Part shown: one piece after another, positions 47,334-56,156 of the stretch
How the letters are laid out: the number at the start of each line of letters is the position of its first letter
Position numbering within the stretch: the first letter of the stretch is position 1
Source: Bordetella bronchialis
Lineage (GTDB): Bacteria > Pseudomonadota > Gammaproteobacteria > Burkholderiales > Burkholderiaceae_B
Direction: 5' to 3'
NCBI RefSeq assembly: GCF_001676705.1
Contig: NZ_CP016170.1
Span: 2,542,001-2,606,000 of the forward strand
DNA: 64,000 nucleotides
Notes under the pieces: model-generated
Told to the model about the DNA's origin: nothing
Seen by the model: only the letters and a program-made list of their open reading frames with translations
The model's database searches: none
Made by a program: the position numbers and the translations under genes

Positions 47334-49079
47334 ATGGAAGCCATCGCAGATACGAGCCGTAAGGCCAAGGCCAGCAAGCGCAAGGCGGGCCGTACACCCA
47401 AGGTCAAGCGCAAGTTCTCGGTGCGCGATACGCGCGTCGGCACGATGCTGGTGTTCGTCCTGGCCATCTTCGCCTTGCTGATCGTGGCGGTGGGCGGCAT
47501 GGCGGCCTTTTTCCTGAACCAGAACTACCGCGCGGTGATCGAACTGGGCGCCCTGACCGATCGCGCCACGCAGGTACAGATCATCAACGCCAACATGTTG
47601 CGCGCGCGTGTCGCGCTGCTGGTATCGGCGCGCGATCTGCAGGAAGCCGGCGCGCCCAACGTATCGCCCGAAGCCGCGGCGACCGCCAAGAAGGACGCGG
47701 CCGACTCGCTGAAGTCGGCCAACGACCTGCTCGCGGAAGTGCGCAATAACTTCGGCGACTTCCAGAAGAACATGCTGGAAGACGACACCGGCCGCCAGCT
47801 GTCCATGAACCTGGTGCGCCGCTACCGCTCCTACATCGACGACGGCGTCGACACCATGGTAGAGGCGCTGCGCAGCCAGGACTACAGCACCTTCTATATG
47901 GTCAACACGGAATACGGCACGCCCCGTAGCGCCGCCTTCATCGATGCCATCGAAGAGTTCTCCAAGTACATCAAGACCGCGCAGACCGACACGGCCGCGC
48001 AGGCCAGGCAGAACCTGAACCTGGCACTGATCGCCGTGGCGGGCGCCGTGGGCCTGGCCATCATCCTGATGATCCTGGCGCGCGTGGTATTCGGCCGCGT
48101 CGTCGTCCGGCCGCTGGTCGAAGCGGGCCAGCATTTCGACAAGATCGCCAACGGCGACCTGACCCAGCGCGTGGACATCCGTTCGCACAACGAGATCGGT
48201 ATGCTGTACGGCGCACTCAAGCGCATGCAGGAGAGCCTGACGCGCACGGTGTCGGCGGTGCGTCGCGGGGTGGACGAGATCAACGTGGGTTCGCGGGAGA
48301 TTTCGGCGGGCAATACGGACCTGTCCAGCCGCACGGAACAGCAGGCGGCCTCGCTGGAAGAGACGGCGGCCTCGATGGAGGAACTGGCCTCGACGGTGAA
48401 GCAGAACGCAGAGAACGCGCGGCAGGCGAACCAGCTGGCGGCCAGCGCCTCGGACGTGGCCGAGCGCGGTGGCGCGGCGGTGGCCGAGGTGGTGAACACG
48501 ATGCAGGAGATCTCGGGCAGCTCGCGCAAGATTTCCGAGATCGTGAGCGTGATCGACGGCATTGCGTTCCAGACGAACATACTGGCGCTGAACGCGGCGG
48601 TGGAAGCGGCGCGCGCGGGCGAGCAGGGCAAGGGCTTCGCGGTGGTGGCGGGCGAAGTGCGCTCGCTGGCGCAGCGCAGCGCGCAGGCGGCCAAGGAGAT
48701 CAAGGCGCTGATCGAGGATTCGGTGACCAAGGTGGGGGCGGGCTCGCAGCAGGTGGAGCGGGCGGGCTCGACGATGCAGGAGATCGTGGCCTCGGTGAAG
48801 CGGGTCACGGACATCATGGGCGAGATCTCGGCGGCGTCGGAGGAACAATCCAGCGGCATCGACCAGGTCAACCGCGCGGTGTCGCAGATGGACGAAGTCA
48901 CGCAGCAGAACGCAGCGCTGGTGGAAGAAGCCGCGGCGGCCGCCGGCTCGCTGCAGGAACAGGCGCAGCGCCTGGCCGAGGCCGTGTCGGTGTTCAAGAT
49001 CAACGAAGGGCAGGTCATCGACGTGCCCGCGCAGCAATTGGCGGGTGGGGCGGCGTACGCGCCGCTCGCGGCGGGGTAA
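47334..49079 (+). CDS. Methyl-accepting chemotaxis protein (receptor 3)
   Basis: A 581-residue receptor from the ATG at 47334, preceded by GGAGG. The N-terminal cytoplasmic stretch is unusually basic and long (about 40 residues rich in Lys and Arg) before the first membrane helix ([24 protein letters not shown]). A periplasmic bundle, second membrane helix ([20 protein letters not shown]), HAMP and signalling domain follow. It carries copy 3 of the 777-bp segment and has no obvious CheR-docking pentapeptide. A strong terminator follows. Confidence 0.95.
   Translation: MEAIADTSRKAKASKRKAGRTPKVKRKFSVRDTRVGTMLVFVLAIFALLIVAVGGMAAFFLNQNYRAVIELGALTDRATQVQIINANMLRARVALLVSARDLQEAGAPNVSPEAAATAKKDAADSLKSANDLLAEVRNNFGDFQKNMLEDDTGRQLSMNLVRRYRSYIDDGVDTMVEALRSQDYSTFYMVNTEYGTPRSAAFIDAIEEFSKYIKTAQTDTAAQARQNLNLALIAVAGAVGLAIILMILARVVFGRVVVRPLVEAGQHFDKIANGDLTQRVDIRSHNEIGMLYGALKRMQESLTRTVSAVRRGVDEINVGSREISAGNTDLSSRTEQQAASLEETAASMEELASTVKQNAENARQANQLAASASDVAERGGAAVAEVVNTMQEISGSSRKISEIVSVIDGIAFQTNILALNAAVEAARAGEQGKGFAVVAGEVRSLAQRSAQAAKEIKALIEDSVTKVGAGSQQVERAGSTMQEIVASVKRVTDIMGEISAASEEQSSGIDQVNRAVSQMDEVTQQNAALVEEAAAAAGSLQEQAQRLAEAVSVFKINEGQVIDVPAQQLAGGAAYAPLAAG
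48222..48998 (+). repeat. 777-bp near-identical receptor segment, copy 3 of 3
   Basis: Two visible silent differences from copy 1 (GAG for GAA at the second codon region and GCA for GCC near the 3' end). Similarity to copy 1 continues a further 35 bases or so past the segment (the residues [11 protein letters not shown] are shared). Confidence 0.9.
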
Positions 49080-49112
49080 CGCCGATTCGGTTCAATTCTA
49101 TAAACGTATCGA

Positions 49113-49141
49113 TGCGGCCCTTCGGGGCCGCATTTTTTTTT
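49113..49141 (+). terminator. Strong intrinsic terminator after receptor 3
   Basis: TGCGGCCC-ttcg-GGGCCGCA with a stable UUCG loop followed by nine T residues. It closes the receptor genes and marks the left edge of the accessory island. Confidence 0.93.
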
Positions 49142-49478
49142 ACCCTTGCGGGGGGGCTTCGTCGCCTTGAATCGGTGTGTCCCGGGGCAGCCGGCGGGCG
49201 AAGCGTCGTTCACGCTTCCTGACAAGACATTACGCCTGCGGCCACGCCAGGCAGAAAACACATCCGCTAATGTAGGCACGTCACCGACCGACAGTCCGCT
49301 TTCCAGGTATTGGCTGCGGCGACATCCGGCGAGCCGAACGGCGCCGGATAAGTTGCTACCCCCGACCGGCGATACGGATTTTGCTGGTTCAGGGGCCGGA
49401 GATATGACTGGCGCTTACCCTCGCGGGGCAGGCCAGGTACCGCGTAGCTCCCCGTAAATTTCGCTCAGGAAGGTCTCC
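49142..49478. other. Intergenic leader of the first small-protein array
   Basis: A 337-base gap. A small open frame inside it has no coding character. The promoter of the first array should be here; a GCCGGATAAG resembles a FliA -10 but lacks a TAAA at the right distance. The last bases carry AGGAAGG before the first ATG. Confidence 0.4.
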
Positions 49479-49925
49479 ATGAAAAAGCTAGCCGCCGCCT
49501 CCTTGACTATCGCCTTGCTGTCGACTTCCGTCGCTGCCCTTGCCGCGGATACCGGCCCGCATGCATCCGCCACGAAAGCCGGCAAGAAGCCCGCTACCAA
49601 AGAGTCGGACAACACATGCAGAGGCGCCCAGGAGGGGCAGTGGAGAACCGGATATGTCGCCTCGATGGGAGCGAATTGGTATGGCTCCAACGCGATAACC
49701 ATTGCATTGGAAGAGATTGATTCGGATGCCTATTCGATCGAGTCGTCAGACTATTCGACCGACACGCCGGAAGGCAGGGAGCAATACAGCACCCTGTTCT
49801 CCGCCTTTTTGACCAATGCTCCGGTCGCCATATATTGCATCGGCAAGAGCAGGAGTACCGGCAGGTATTCATTCACCTATGTGTGGGTGGGAACCATGGC
49901 GACCGATCCCCCGCAACCGCGCTGA
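49479..49925 (+). CDS. Exported small two-Cys protein, array A member 1
   Basis: 148 residues with a clear Sec signal peptide cleaved near ALA-AD (residue 23). Mature protein: an unstructured N-region, Cys47, strands around GYVASMGANWYGSNAITIAL, a helix at PEGREQYSTLFSAFL, a strand at PVAIYC (Cys120) and a terminal strand YSFTYVWVG. The Cys pair is 73 residues apart. It is the most divergent in the WFGTNNTTIAF core (WYGSNAITIAL). Its closest partner by motif is the gene at 55599 (shared YCIG-SR-T-RYSFTYVW). No named family is recognised; the pattern resembles AB5 toxin B subunits. Confidence 0.85.
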   Translation: MKKLAAASLTIALLSTSVAALAADTGPHASATKAGKKPATKESDNTCRGAQEGQWRTGYVASMGANWYGSNAITIALEEIDSDAYSIESSDYSTDTPEGREQYSTLFSAFLTNAPVAIYCIGKSRSTGRYSFTYVWVGTMATDPPQPR

Positions 49926-50029
49926 CGCGATCCAAGCCGTCTATTGCCGCGACACGCCGGGGAAAATCCCGCCGTCCGGCCACGCGGCATGGGTATCCGG
50001 CATTACCAATTCGCTCATAGGACACGATG

Positions 50030-50440
50030 ATGGAAAAGATCGCCGCGGCAATATTGAGTTTTTCCCTGCTGTGCGTCCCGGCCGCCGCCCTGGCCGCCGA
50101 TCCGCCAAGGGGGACTTCCCCGACGAAGGACGCAACGGAAGGCACATGTGTCGGTGCCAGCAAGGGTGACACCAGAGTCGGGTACATCGGGTCGGTAGGC
50201 ACGAGCTGGTTCGGTACGAACAACACCACGATCGCCTTCGAGAATTTGTCCCGAAACGATTACAGCATCGAATCCTCCGGCTACTTCACCGATACGGACG
50301 AGGGCGTCGCCCAGCTCACCAGCCTGGTCTTGGCCTATCTGATGACCGCCAAGGTGACCATCTATTGCACCGGCAAGAACGCCAAGACGGGCCGCGATTC
50401 GTTCACCTATATCTGGCTCGGCGACGCCGCCGTGCCGTAG
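50030..50440 (+). CDS. Exported small two-Cys protein, array A member 2
   Basis: 136 residues. Signal peptide to about ALA-AD (residue 23); the mature Cys40 and Cys113 are 73 apart. Core SWFGTNNTTIAF, then YSIESSGYFTDTDEG, helix VAQLTSLVLAYL, and TAKVTIYC. The segment AYLMTAKVTIYC aligns without gaps to AYLTEAKVEKLC of cholera toxin B. The start at 50030 matches the MKK/MEK starts of the paralogues; an ATG three bases upstream is closer to AGGA. Best partner: the gene at 56157 (GKN-KTGRDSFTY). Confidence 0.85.
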   Translation: MEKIAAAILSFSLLCVPAAALAADPPRGTSPTKDATEGTCVGASKGDTRVGYIGSVGTSWFGTNNTTIAFENLSRNDYSIESSGYFTDTDEGVAQLTSLVLAYLMTAKVTIYCTGKNAKTGRDSFTYIWLGDAAVP

Positions 50441-50497
50441 CCGCTATCCGGATGCGGGAATGCCGGCGTTGTTGGACGACTGCGTGAGGACGCGACC

Positions 50498-50926
50498 ATG
50501 AAGAAAACCACCACCGCAATAATCAGTTTTTCCCTGCTATTGGCGCCGGTCTGCGCGTTTGCCGCGGACGCGAGCCCCAAGGCGCCGACAGCGGAATACG
50601 GCCGCCCCGCCGTGAAGGCGTCGGAAGGAACGTGCGACGGCGCCAACTCCGGCGACGAGAAAATCGGCTACGTCACGTCCGTGGGGACCAGTTGGTTCGG
50701 CACCAATAACACCACCATCGCTTTCCAACGGTATTCGTCCGAGACGACCAGCATCGAGTCGTCGGGATTGTTCACCGACTCGGACGAGGGCATCGCGCAA
50801 CTGGATGCGCTGATGACGGCTTATCTGACCGGCTACCCGGTCACCCTGTACTGCATGGGCAGGAGTCCCGCTACCCATAGGTATTCGTTCAGCTCCGTCT
50901 GGGTGGGCGATATCCCCGCGCCTTGA
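50498..50926 (+). CDS. Exported small two-Cys protein, array A member 3
   Basis: 142 residues with a Sec signal peptide (cleavage near AFA-AD). Mature Cys46 and Cys119 are 73 apart. Core SWFGTNNTTIAF, SIESSGLFTDSDEG, helix QLDALMTAYL, PVTLYC, then MGRSPATHRYSFSSVWVG. GAGGACGCGACC precedes the ATG, a leader form repeated across the family. Closest partner: the gene at 56658 (EYG-P--KAS-GTC and SPAT-R shared). The last four bases overlap an alternative start of the next gene, so the array is tightly packed. Confidence 0.85.
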   Translation: MKKTTTAIISFSLLLAPVCAFAADASPKAPTAEYGRPAVKASEGTCDGANSGDEKIGYVTSVGTSWFGTNNTTIAFQRYSSETTSIESSGLFTDSDEGIAQLDALMTAYLTGYPVTLYCMGRSPATHRYSFSSVWVGDIPAP

Positions 50927-50985
50927 CCCATGTACGAAGAAGCGCGATCCCAGATTCCGCCAGACTCCCTCTAAAGGACGCTACC

Positions 50986-51396
50986 ATGAAACCTATCATC
51001 ACGGCTTTATTCGGCTTTGCCTTGTTGTCCACATCGCTTTCCGCCAGCGCCGCGGACGCCGGCAAGAAGGTGCCCACGACGGAATTCGGCCGGCAAGCAA
51101 AGGACGCGGACGAGGGCAGTTGCGTGGGAGCCGGCGGCGGTGCCATGAAAAAAGGCGTCGTCGCCTCGGTGTCACCCAGTTGGCGGACCGACACCACGAT
51201 GTCGATCTCGTTCCTGGCGCCCTCGTCGGGTCTATCGAGCATCGAAATCTCGGCCTATCGGAACGACAGCGCCGAAGGCGCCGCGCAATATAGTGTGCTG
51301 ATGTCCGCTTATGTCAGCCAAGCCCCGGTCACCCTGTACTGCACTGGCGATGGGACATTTTCGTCCACGTGGATCGGGGCTTTCAAGGCACCGTAG
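50986..51396 (+). CDS. Exported small two-Cys protein, array A member 4 (divergent type)
   Basis: 136 residues from the ATG at 50986, preceded by AAGGACGCTACC. Signal peptide to about SASA-AD. Mature Cys46 and Cys119 are 73 apart. The usual WFGTNNTTIAF is replaced by SWRTDTTMSISF, and SGYFTDTDEG by SAYRNDSAEG; these changes are shared with the last member of the other array (57146). Helix AAQYSVLMSAYV and strand PVTLYC are kept; the hairpin after them is shorter. Its 3' end overlaps the 3' end of the convergent metallopeptidase gene by 14 bases. Confidence 0.85.
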   Translation: MKPIITALFGFALLSTSLSASAADAGKKVPTTEFGRQAKDADEGSCVGAGGGAMKKGVVASVSPSWRTDTTMSISFLAPSSGLSSIEISAYRNDSAEGAAQYSVLMSAYVSQAPVTLYCTGDGTFSSTWIGAFKAP

Positions 51397-54300
51397 CGTC
51401 CGCGCCTACAGGCCGACGGACTGGGGTTGGTGCGGCTATCCGGTTCGGGAACACCTTGGAAAGATACTCATCCTGCATGTCGACGTAGCGCTGCAGCGAT
51501 CCGAGGTCTTGCAACGGGATGCGGTCGCGCACTACGTCGCGGTGCGCCTGTGTCAGATGCAGATAACATAGCCGCCGCGACACGTCGATGCCGCATTCCT
51601 TCAGAATCCGTTGCGTCAAGTATTCGACCGGGCCGCGTTCTGGAAAGCCACGAGCAAGCAGGGATGGATCATTGTCCCAGCGACCCACCGGAGGGTCGCC
51701 CTTCGCCGTCAGGATGTGAAGTATTTCGTGCAGGACGACGGCGCGAGCGTCGGCAGGTGCGAACGCACCGGAATCGGTCAGCGTCGAGCCCGGCGATCCT
51801 TCAGGGGGCGCCTGGACGTCGGGTATTTCGGCGGTTCTGGAGGCGAAGTCAACATGCGGCCATAGCCCGGCATATGTCGATCGCCCCTGCGAAATCGTGT
51901 CAGGCGCGGCGATGCGCAAACGCCATTTTTTGTCCTTGCCGAGCCGGCCCGCGGCTCTGGCGTCATTCGCCAAACCTCGGAAGGTCTCCGACGAAGCGTA
52001 GACGCTGGCCAGGAATGTCCTAAGCGCGTCCCTCATCGCGGCTTCGTGCCCGGCCGCGGCGGACGCGTCCGCCAAATCGGTGCCCGTAATGCGGTACGCG
52101 GATTTTTCCAGGTTCAAGACCCGAATATCGAAGTATTCGTCGAATTCATTTTTCCACCAGCCGTGCTCAGACAGGTCCGTGGCATGTCGCAGGATATCCA
52201 TCGCCAGGGCGACCGTCGGGGTGTCCGCCAGAAAGCCGGTATACGCAAAGTCGCCATCCTTCCACCAGTCGTATGCGTATGCGCCAACAGCGTCGTAGAT
52301 GGTATGGGCGCCTCGATAGTTTGGCGTTCCGTCGGGCACTTTCCTGTCCAGGCGACGTGCGGCGTCGGCGTCGATCGTGCGTGAAGTCGCGGCGCCGTCC
52401 GTTGCGCCAGCGCGCGGGGAGACGACGGTCGCAGGCGCGCCATGCTGGACGGAGTCCAGGCCGTAAGGCGACAGCGCACGTGTCTCTATTGCGCGGGTCA
52501 GCTCCTTCGCCAGGCCGGGCCGCGCCGATTTCAGGCGCATCGACAGGATCTCCACGCCCTTGGACGTGAGCCGGCCACCGCCCCGCAACAGGCGCGGCAA
52601 GTCCCTTGGAGCGGCGAGCGCCTGCCCGATAATGCGCGAGATGTGTGTGCTTCCCACTTCCGCGAACGCGCGCTCGATTTCGTCTGCGAATGCCTGGGCC
52701 GCACCAGAGCCCGCCGTTATTCCTTCCCGGATACCAGGGGCCAGGATAAGTACCTCCATGGCAGCGCAGTCGTAGACATGATGCGGATGTCCTCCGGATA
52801 TTGCACGCAAGGCGGCGCGCAAAGGCGCGAGGGCAAGCCCGGGCCCGTCCGGACCGGGTCTCTCCAGACCGGGTCCCTCCAGACCGGGTCTCTCCAGACC
52901 GGGTCTCTCCAGACCGGATCCTTGCGCTTGAACGGGTTCGTCGCGGCGGTATGCCGCGGCACGGCCGGCCTCCTGGGCAGCCATGATCTTGGCCGTGATT
53001 GCGGCCACAATCTCCGATCGTGTTCCGGACGCCAGCGTCCGCACAAGCAGCCCAGGATCTTGGGCAGGCGCTTGCGTGCCCTTATCGCCGATACCTGTCG
53101 AGCCGAACACCAGGTCGCGATGCTGTCGGGCCCATTCGTGGATGCCCACGTCGGCAGGAAGCGCGAGCTCGGTGCCGGTCTCCCAGGACAGGAAGTAAAC
53201 GTGGCTGCCGGCCGGCGTCTCGATGGCGACGAAATAGCCGCGGCTGTCGTTCGCCGATGTGGATGTGAATGTGAACGCCGCTGCCCCGTCGGCGCCGGTG
53301 TTCCCGCCTTGCGGCCGGGCGTGTTCCGGACCCCCTGGCCGGGCAAGGCTGACGGTGATCGCGGCATTGTCGAAGTCGATGCCATACTGCTTGCCATAAC
53401 GAGAGATGGAGGCATCGATGAGGGCGGCCGTGTACTGGCTTACTAATGTGGCCTGTGCGCTGAACAGGCTGTTGAACTGGTCCTGCAAAGGAAGCGCCAG
53501 CAGCGCGCGGATGCGCGCCGCCTGGGCCGGCTCCCTTCGGGAATCCGGTGCGGATACGGGCGCCGTTTCCCTGGGGATGTCGTCGAACTCCAGTTTTCCT
53601 CGTGACAGGTAGAAGTCGCACACGCGTTGCCCCTGCGCGGCTGGCGGGGATGGATGCTTGAGCCGCAGAGGCCCGTGGATACTGGGAATGGGGGCAGATT
53701 GCCCGTCCATCCGGTGGTCTGGATCGATGCCCGCGGCGCGCAATGCGCCTCGCGCCAGCTCCGCGCCGGTCGATAGCTGCAGATGCGCGGAACTCCACAG
53801 CAGATCGAGAAAACGCAGATCGTCGGCGAACACGTCTCGGTAGCGCTCGATCAGCAGCCGGGGTGCGATTGTTGCATCGGATCGGGCGCAGGCATGGAGG
53901 TCGATGGTGCCTGCCGCATGGGACATCAGCAGCAGGGCGCCCAGGTCGACCCGCGGGGTGACGATCGCAGGCCCCGGCCCGCCGCTGGTGACGGTATTTC
54001 TTTGCGCTCTTGCAGCGGCCTCCGCCCGGCCTATTGCGACAAGGTCGTCTACGGACCGGTCGTGCGAGGAAAGGCCCAGTTCTTCCAAGACGCGGATCGC
54101 CGTCCATATCGCCAACCAGCGTGGGCCGCCGTAGCGCACGTCGGGCGGCGGATGCAGCGATAGCGTCGGGTCCGCGATCATCGTCCGGCGGACGCGCCGC
54201 TCCAGTGAGACGCAGTCGCCCGCGCCGAGAATCGCGGCCACTCCCCGTGCACGCAGGACTGCGCCGATGCGCGATTCCAGGTCCTCCACGACCTGCGTCA

Positions 54301-54607
54301 TGGGCTTGCCACCGGCATTGCGCAGCGTCAGTCCATCGTAATAGACCGCTTGTCCCTGTCCTGGCACCGGTCCCAGGGCGGTTGTCCAGTCGATTCCGCG
54401 GATGAATGCGTCCGCCGTCGGCGGCGCCAGCTGGACAGGCGGCTGCGACGTATTGTCTGGAATCGTCGTGCCGACTTCGTCGTGAACGGCGACATCGCGC
54501 CGCCATCGCGAGAACACGTCGACGCTGTCGGAGATCTCGGCCTGGGCCGCAGGCGCATAAGGCGTGTGCAGCTCGCGAGAGCGGGAATAGAGAGTGTCGA
54601 TTGACAT
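51383..54607 (-). CDS. Large putative zinc-metallopeptidase effector or toxin
   Basis: 1074 residues from the ATG at 54607; a TTG start at 54682 would add 25 residues. No signal peptide or membrane helix. Near the C-terminus (about residue 960) is HEILH in VVLHEILHIL, a zinc-protease motif, with Glu in GPVEYLTQRIL about 35 residues later as a possible third ligand; this resembles the M91/NleD effector peptidases. A central stretch (YFVAIETPAGSHVYFLSWETGTELALP, then HEWARQHRDLVFG) loosely recalls domains of large dermonecrotic-type effectors. A short repeat of GLERP units lies in the middle. It points leftward against the small-protein arrays. Function is unknown; a secreted effector is the best guess. 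Confidence 0.7.
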   Translation of the reverse strand: MSIDTLYSRSRELHTPYAPAAQAEISDSVDVFSRWRRDVAVHDEVGTTIPDNTSQPPVQLAPPTADAFIRGIDWTTALGPVPGQGQAVYYDGLTLRNAGGKPMTQVVEDLESRIGAVLRARGVAAILGAGDCVSLERRVRRTMIADPTLSLHPPPDVRYGGPRWLAIWTAIRVLEELGLSSHDRSVDDLVAIGRAEAAARAQRNTVTSGGPGPAIVTPRVDLGALLLMSHAAGTIDLHACARSDATIAPRLLIERYRDVFADDLRFLDLLWSSAHLQLSTGAELARGALRAAGIDPDHRMDGQSAPIPSIHGPLRLKHPSPPAAQGQRVCDFYLSRGKLEFDDIPRETAPVSAPDSRREPAQAARIRALLALPLQDQFNSLFSAQATLVSQYTAALIDASISRYGKQYGIDFDNAAITVSLARPGGPEHARPQGGNTGADGAAAFTFTSTSANDSRGYFVAIETPAGSHVYFLSWETGTELALPADVGIHEWARQHRDLVFGSTGIGDKGTQAPAQDPGLLVRTLASGTRSEIVAAITAKIMAAQEAGRAAAYRRDEPVQAQGSGLERPGLERPGLEGPGLERPGPDGPGLALAPLRAALRAISGGHPHHVYDCAAMEVLILAPGIREGITAGSGAAQAFADEIERAFAEVGSTHISRIIGQALAAPRDLPRLLRGGGRLTSKGVEILSMRLKSARPGLAKELTRAIETRALSPYGLDSVQHGAPATVVSPRAGATDGAATSRTIDADAARRLDRKVPDGTPNYRGAHTIYDAVGAYAYDWWKDGDFAYTGFLADTPTVALAMDILRHATDLSEHGWWKNEFDEYFDIRVLNLEKSAYRITGTDLADASAAAGHEAAMRDALRTFLASVYASSETFRGLANDARAAGRLGKDKKWRLRIAAPDTISQGRSTYAGLWPHVDFASRTAEIPDVQAPPEGSPGSTLTDSGAFAPADARAVVLHEILHILTAKGDPPVGRWDNDPSLLARGFPERGPVEYLTQRILKECGIDVSRRLCYLHLTQAHRDVVRDRIPLQDLGSLQRYVDMQDEYLSKVFPNRIAAPTPVRRPVGADATVP
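52852..52920 (-). repeat. 15-bp tandem repeat coding GLERP units
   Basis: About four and a half copies of GACCGGGTCTCTCCA (plus-strand reading) inside the metallopeptidase gene, with a C for T in the second copy. They code for GLERP/GLEGP pentapeptides and stay in frame, a likely site of copy-number change. Confidence 0.9.
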
Positions 54608-54843
54608 GGCGCGACTTCCAATGGCGGCTCGACGCCCGAGCCGGGCACATGTGTACGGATGTCGCGTACCGGGTTCCGGCAATCGGCGTTCAAGGTCAAC
54701 CCGCCAAAGCGGATGCGCGCGAGACGCCTACTGACATTAGATTACGTCGGAAGAACGCGCAGCAGCGTTTTCGTCGATTAATGTGGAGCCAGTGGAACGG
54801 CGGGAACACTCCCATTTCGATGACCGGGAAATAAGGACCGACG
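54608..54843. promoter_or_regulatory. Divergent control region between metallopeptidase and 241-residue secreted protein
   Basis: A 236-base gap between two divergent starts that must hold promoters for both. AAGGA precedes the rightward start at good spacing. No convincing sigma-70 or FliA promoter or operator palindrome was found. Confidence 0.4.
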
Positions 54844-55569
54844 ATGAAAACCGGGAAGGCAAGGCAAGCGGCATTTTTTTTGGCTTCCGTACTGGTGGCG
54901 GCATGCCATGCAGCCTATGCCGACGAAACCGCGGATAAGGTTACTGCGGAGTGGTTGACGGTCAATTTGACCTTTACCAATAGCACGCGTACCGATTATG
55001 AATTGAAGATGGTCTCCCTTTCGTCATGCCCTGTCCGCGACCTCCCGGATAGCATACCCGTTGCTGCACGCGCGGCGGACGATAGAGTCACAGTGGTAAC
55101 CACGGTGTTCAAGGTGCAGTATTGCGGCTCCAATACGAGTACCGACTTCGCAGTCAAATGGCGGTATCGCGCGTACACCGGATTAGGGTTGCTGACGATA
55201 GAGGAGCGATTCTGGGAATATTCATTCAAGGGTCCCAAGGGCGCCTTGAAGGCGAAATTTTCCAACCAGCCGGACCCGGATTCGCACCCGCTGTTCGGTC
55301 CTCTTCTGCAACGCAACGGCATAGCAAATATCGAGAGCGTTACGTGCGGCCCACCTAAGACCAACTACCCCTGCAATCACTATGCTGGCTCCAAGGAGAT
55401 GTCTTCGGTCGATCTCCGGGTGGAAGTAGGGTGGGTGGGCCAGGCCTACGCTTCCGTGGCCGGTTATGCCTCGAATGCGGCGCGCAGCATCACGCGCGCC
55501 GGATCGCGGGCGGTTTCCCGACCGGGCGCTTCCGCTGCGGGCAATCATGCCGTGGGTTCGCCGCGCTGA
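54844..55569 (+). CDS. Secreted 241-residue protein of unknown function
   Basis: Signal peptide ends near AYA-DE (about residue 27); a VAAC just before could also act as a lipobox. The mature protein is rich in predicted strands (VTAEWLTVNLTFTNSTRTDYELKMVSL, RVTVVTTVFKVQYC, FAVKWRYRAYTGLGLLTIEERFWEYSF) and has four Cys that could form two disulfides. The last 40 residues are Ala/Ser/Gly/Arg-rich. No catalytic motif, ADP-ribosyltransferase signature or protease motif was found. It is followed after 29 bases by array B, so it is probably co-expressed with those proteins and may be their partner. Confidence 0.75.
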   Translation: MKTGKARQAAFFLASVLVAACHAAYADETADKVTAEWLTVNLTFTNSTRTDYELKMVSLSSCPVRDLPDSIPVAARAADDRVTVVTTVFKVQYCGSNTSTDFAVKWRYRAYTGLGLLTIEERFWEYSFKGPKGALKAKFSNQPDPDSHPLFGPLLQRNGIANIESVTCGPPKTNYPCNHYAGSKEMSSVDLRVEVGWVGQAYASVAGYASNAARSITRAGSRAVSRPGASAAGNHAVGSPR

Positions 55570-55598
55570 TCCGCGGCTTCCGCCTGAGGACGCTATCC

Positions 55599-56045
55599 AT
55601 GAAAAAGATCGCCATTGGCTTATTCGGTCTGGCTTCATTGTCGGCCTGCGGGGCTGCAATGGCCGCCGATGCGAGCCGACAGTCGTCGCTCCTGAAAGAC
55701 GTGTCGCCGATAACCCAGGGCAAAAGCGCCGGCAAGGATGCGTCGGAGGGCACTTGCGCGGGCGCGGTCGAAGGGGAAACGAGGATCGGTTATGTCGTTT
55801 CGGTGGGAACGAACTGGTTCGGCACGAACAATACGACCATCGCTTTTGCGGATTCCGCGGGCAATTCTACCGTCGAGTCGTCCGGGTATTTCACCGACAC
55901 GGATGAAGGGCTCGCTCAATACAGTACCTTGATATCCGCCTATCTGACTGGCGATCCGGTGACCATCTACTGCATAGGCAGGAGCCGGGATACCCACAGA
56001 TATTCGTTTACCTATGTATGGCTCGGATACACCACGACGCCGTGA
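55599..56045 (+). CDS. Exported small two-Cys protein, array B member 1
   Basis: 148 residues from the ATG at 55599, after GAGGACGCTATCC. Signal peptide to about AMA-AD; LSAC at residues 14-17 also fits a lipobox, so lipidation cannot be excluded. Mature Cys53 and Cys125 are 72 apart. Core NWFGTNNTTIAF, VESSGYFTDTDEG, helix LAQYSTLISAYL, PVTIYC, then IGRSRDTHRYSFTYVWLG. Closest to the gene at 49479. A longer in-frame reading overlaps the upstream gene and lacks homology. Confidence 0.85.
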   Translation: MKKIAIGLFGLASLSACGAAMAADASRQSSLLKDVSPITQGKSAGKDASEGTCAGAVEGETRIGYVVSVGTNWFGTNNTTIAFADSAGNSTVESSGYFTDTDEGLAQYSTLISAYLTGDPVTIYCIGRSRDTHRYSFTYVWLGYTTTP

Positions 56046-56156
56046 CCGCCACTGGCGTGGGGCGCGTGTGGTGCTTGTGAGCGGCGCGATAAGGCCCTTC
56101 GCCGGGCGAACGGCGCCTGGCTTTCCCTCGGCCCATTTTGCTGGCAGAACTACACC

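Noticed and set aside
20867..48998. Transposition or insertion sequence as cause of the three identical receptor segments
   Set aside because: Copies are in frame, begin and end inside the same domain, and have no terminal repeats or target duplications; conversion fits better.
49146..49457. 103-residue open frame in the gap before array A
   Set aside because: No signal peptide, no homology to the array proteins, no good ribosome site; composition looks non-coding.
54844..55569. Pertussis-S1-like ADP-ribosyltransferase for the secreted 241-residue protein
   Set aside because: No N-terminal R-[STV]-D-x-R-x-P type motif or catalytic Glu context was seen.
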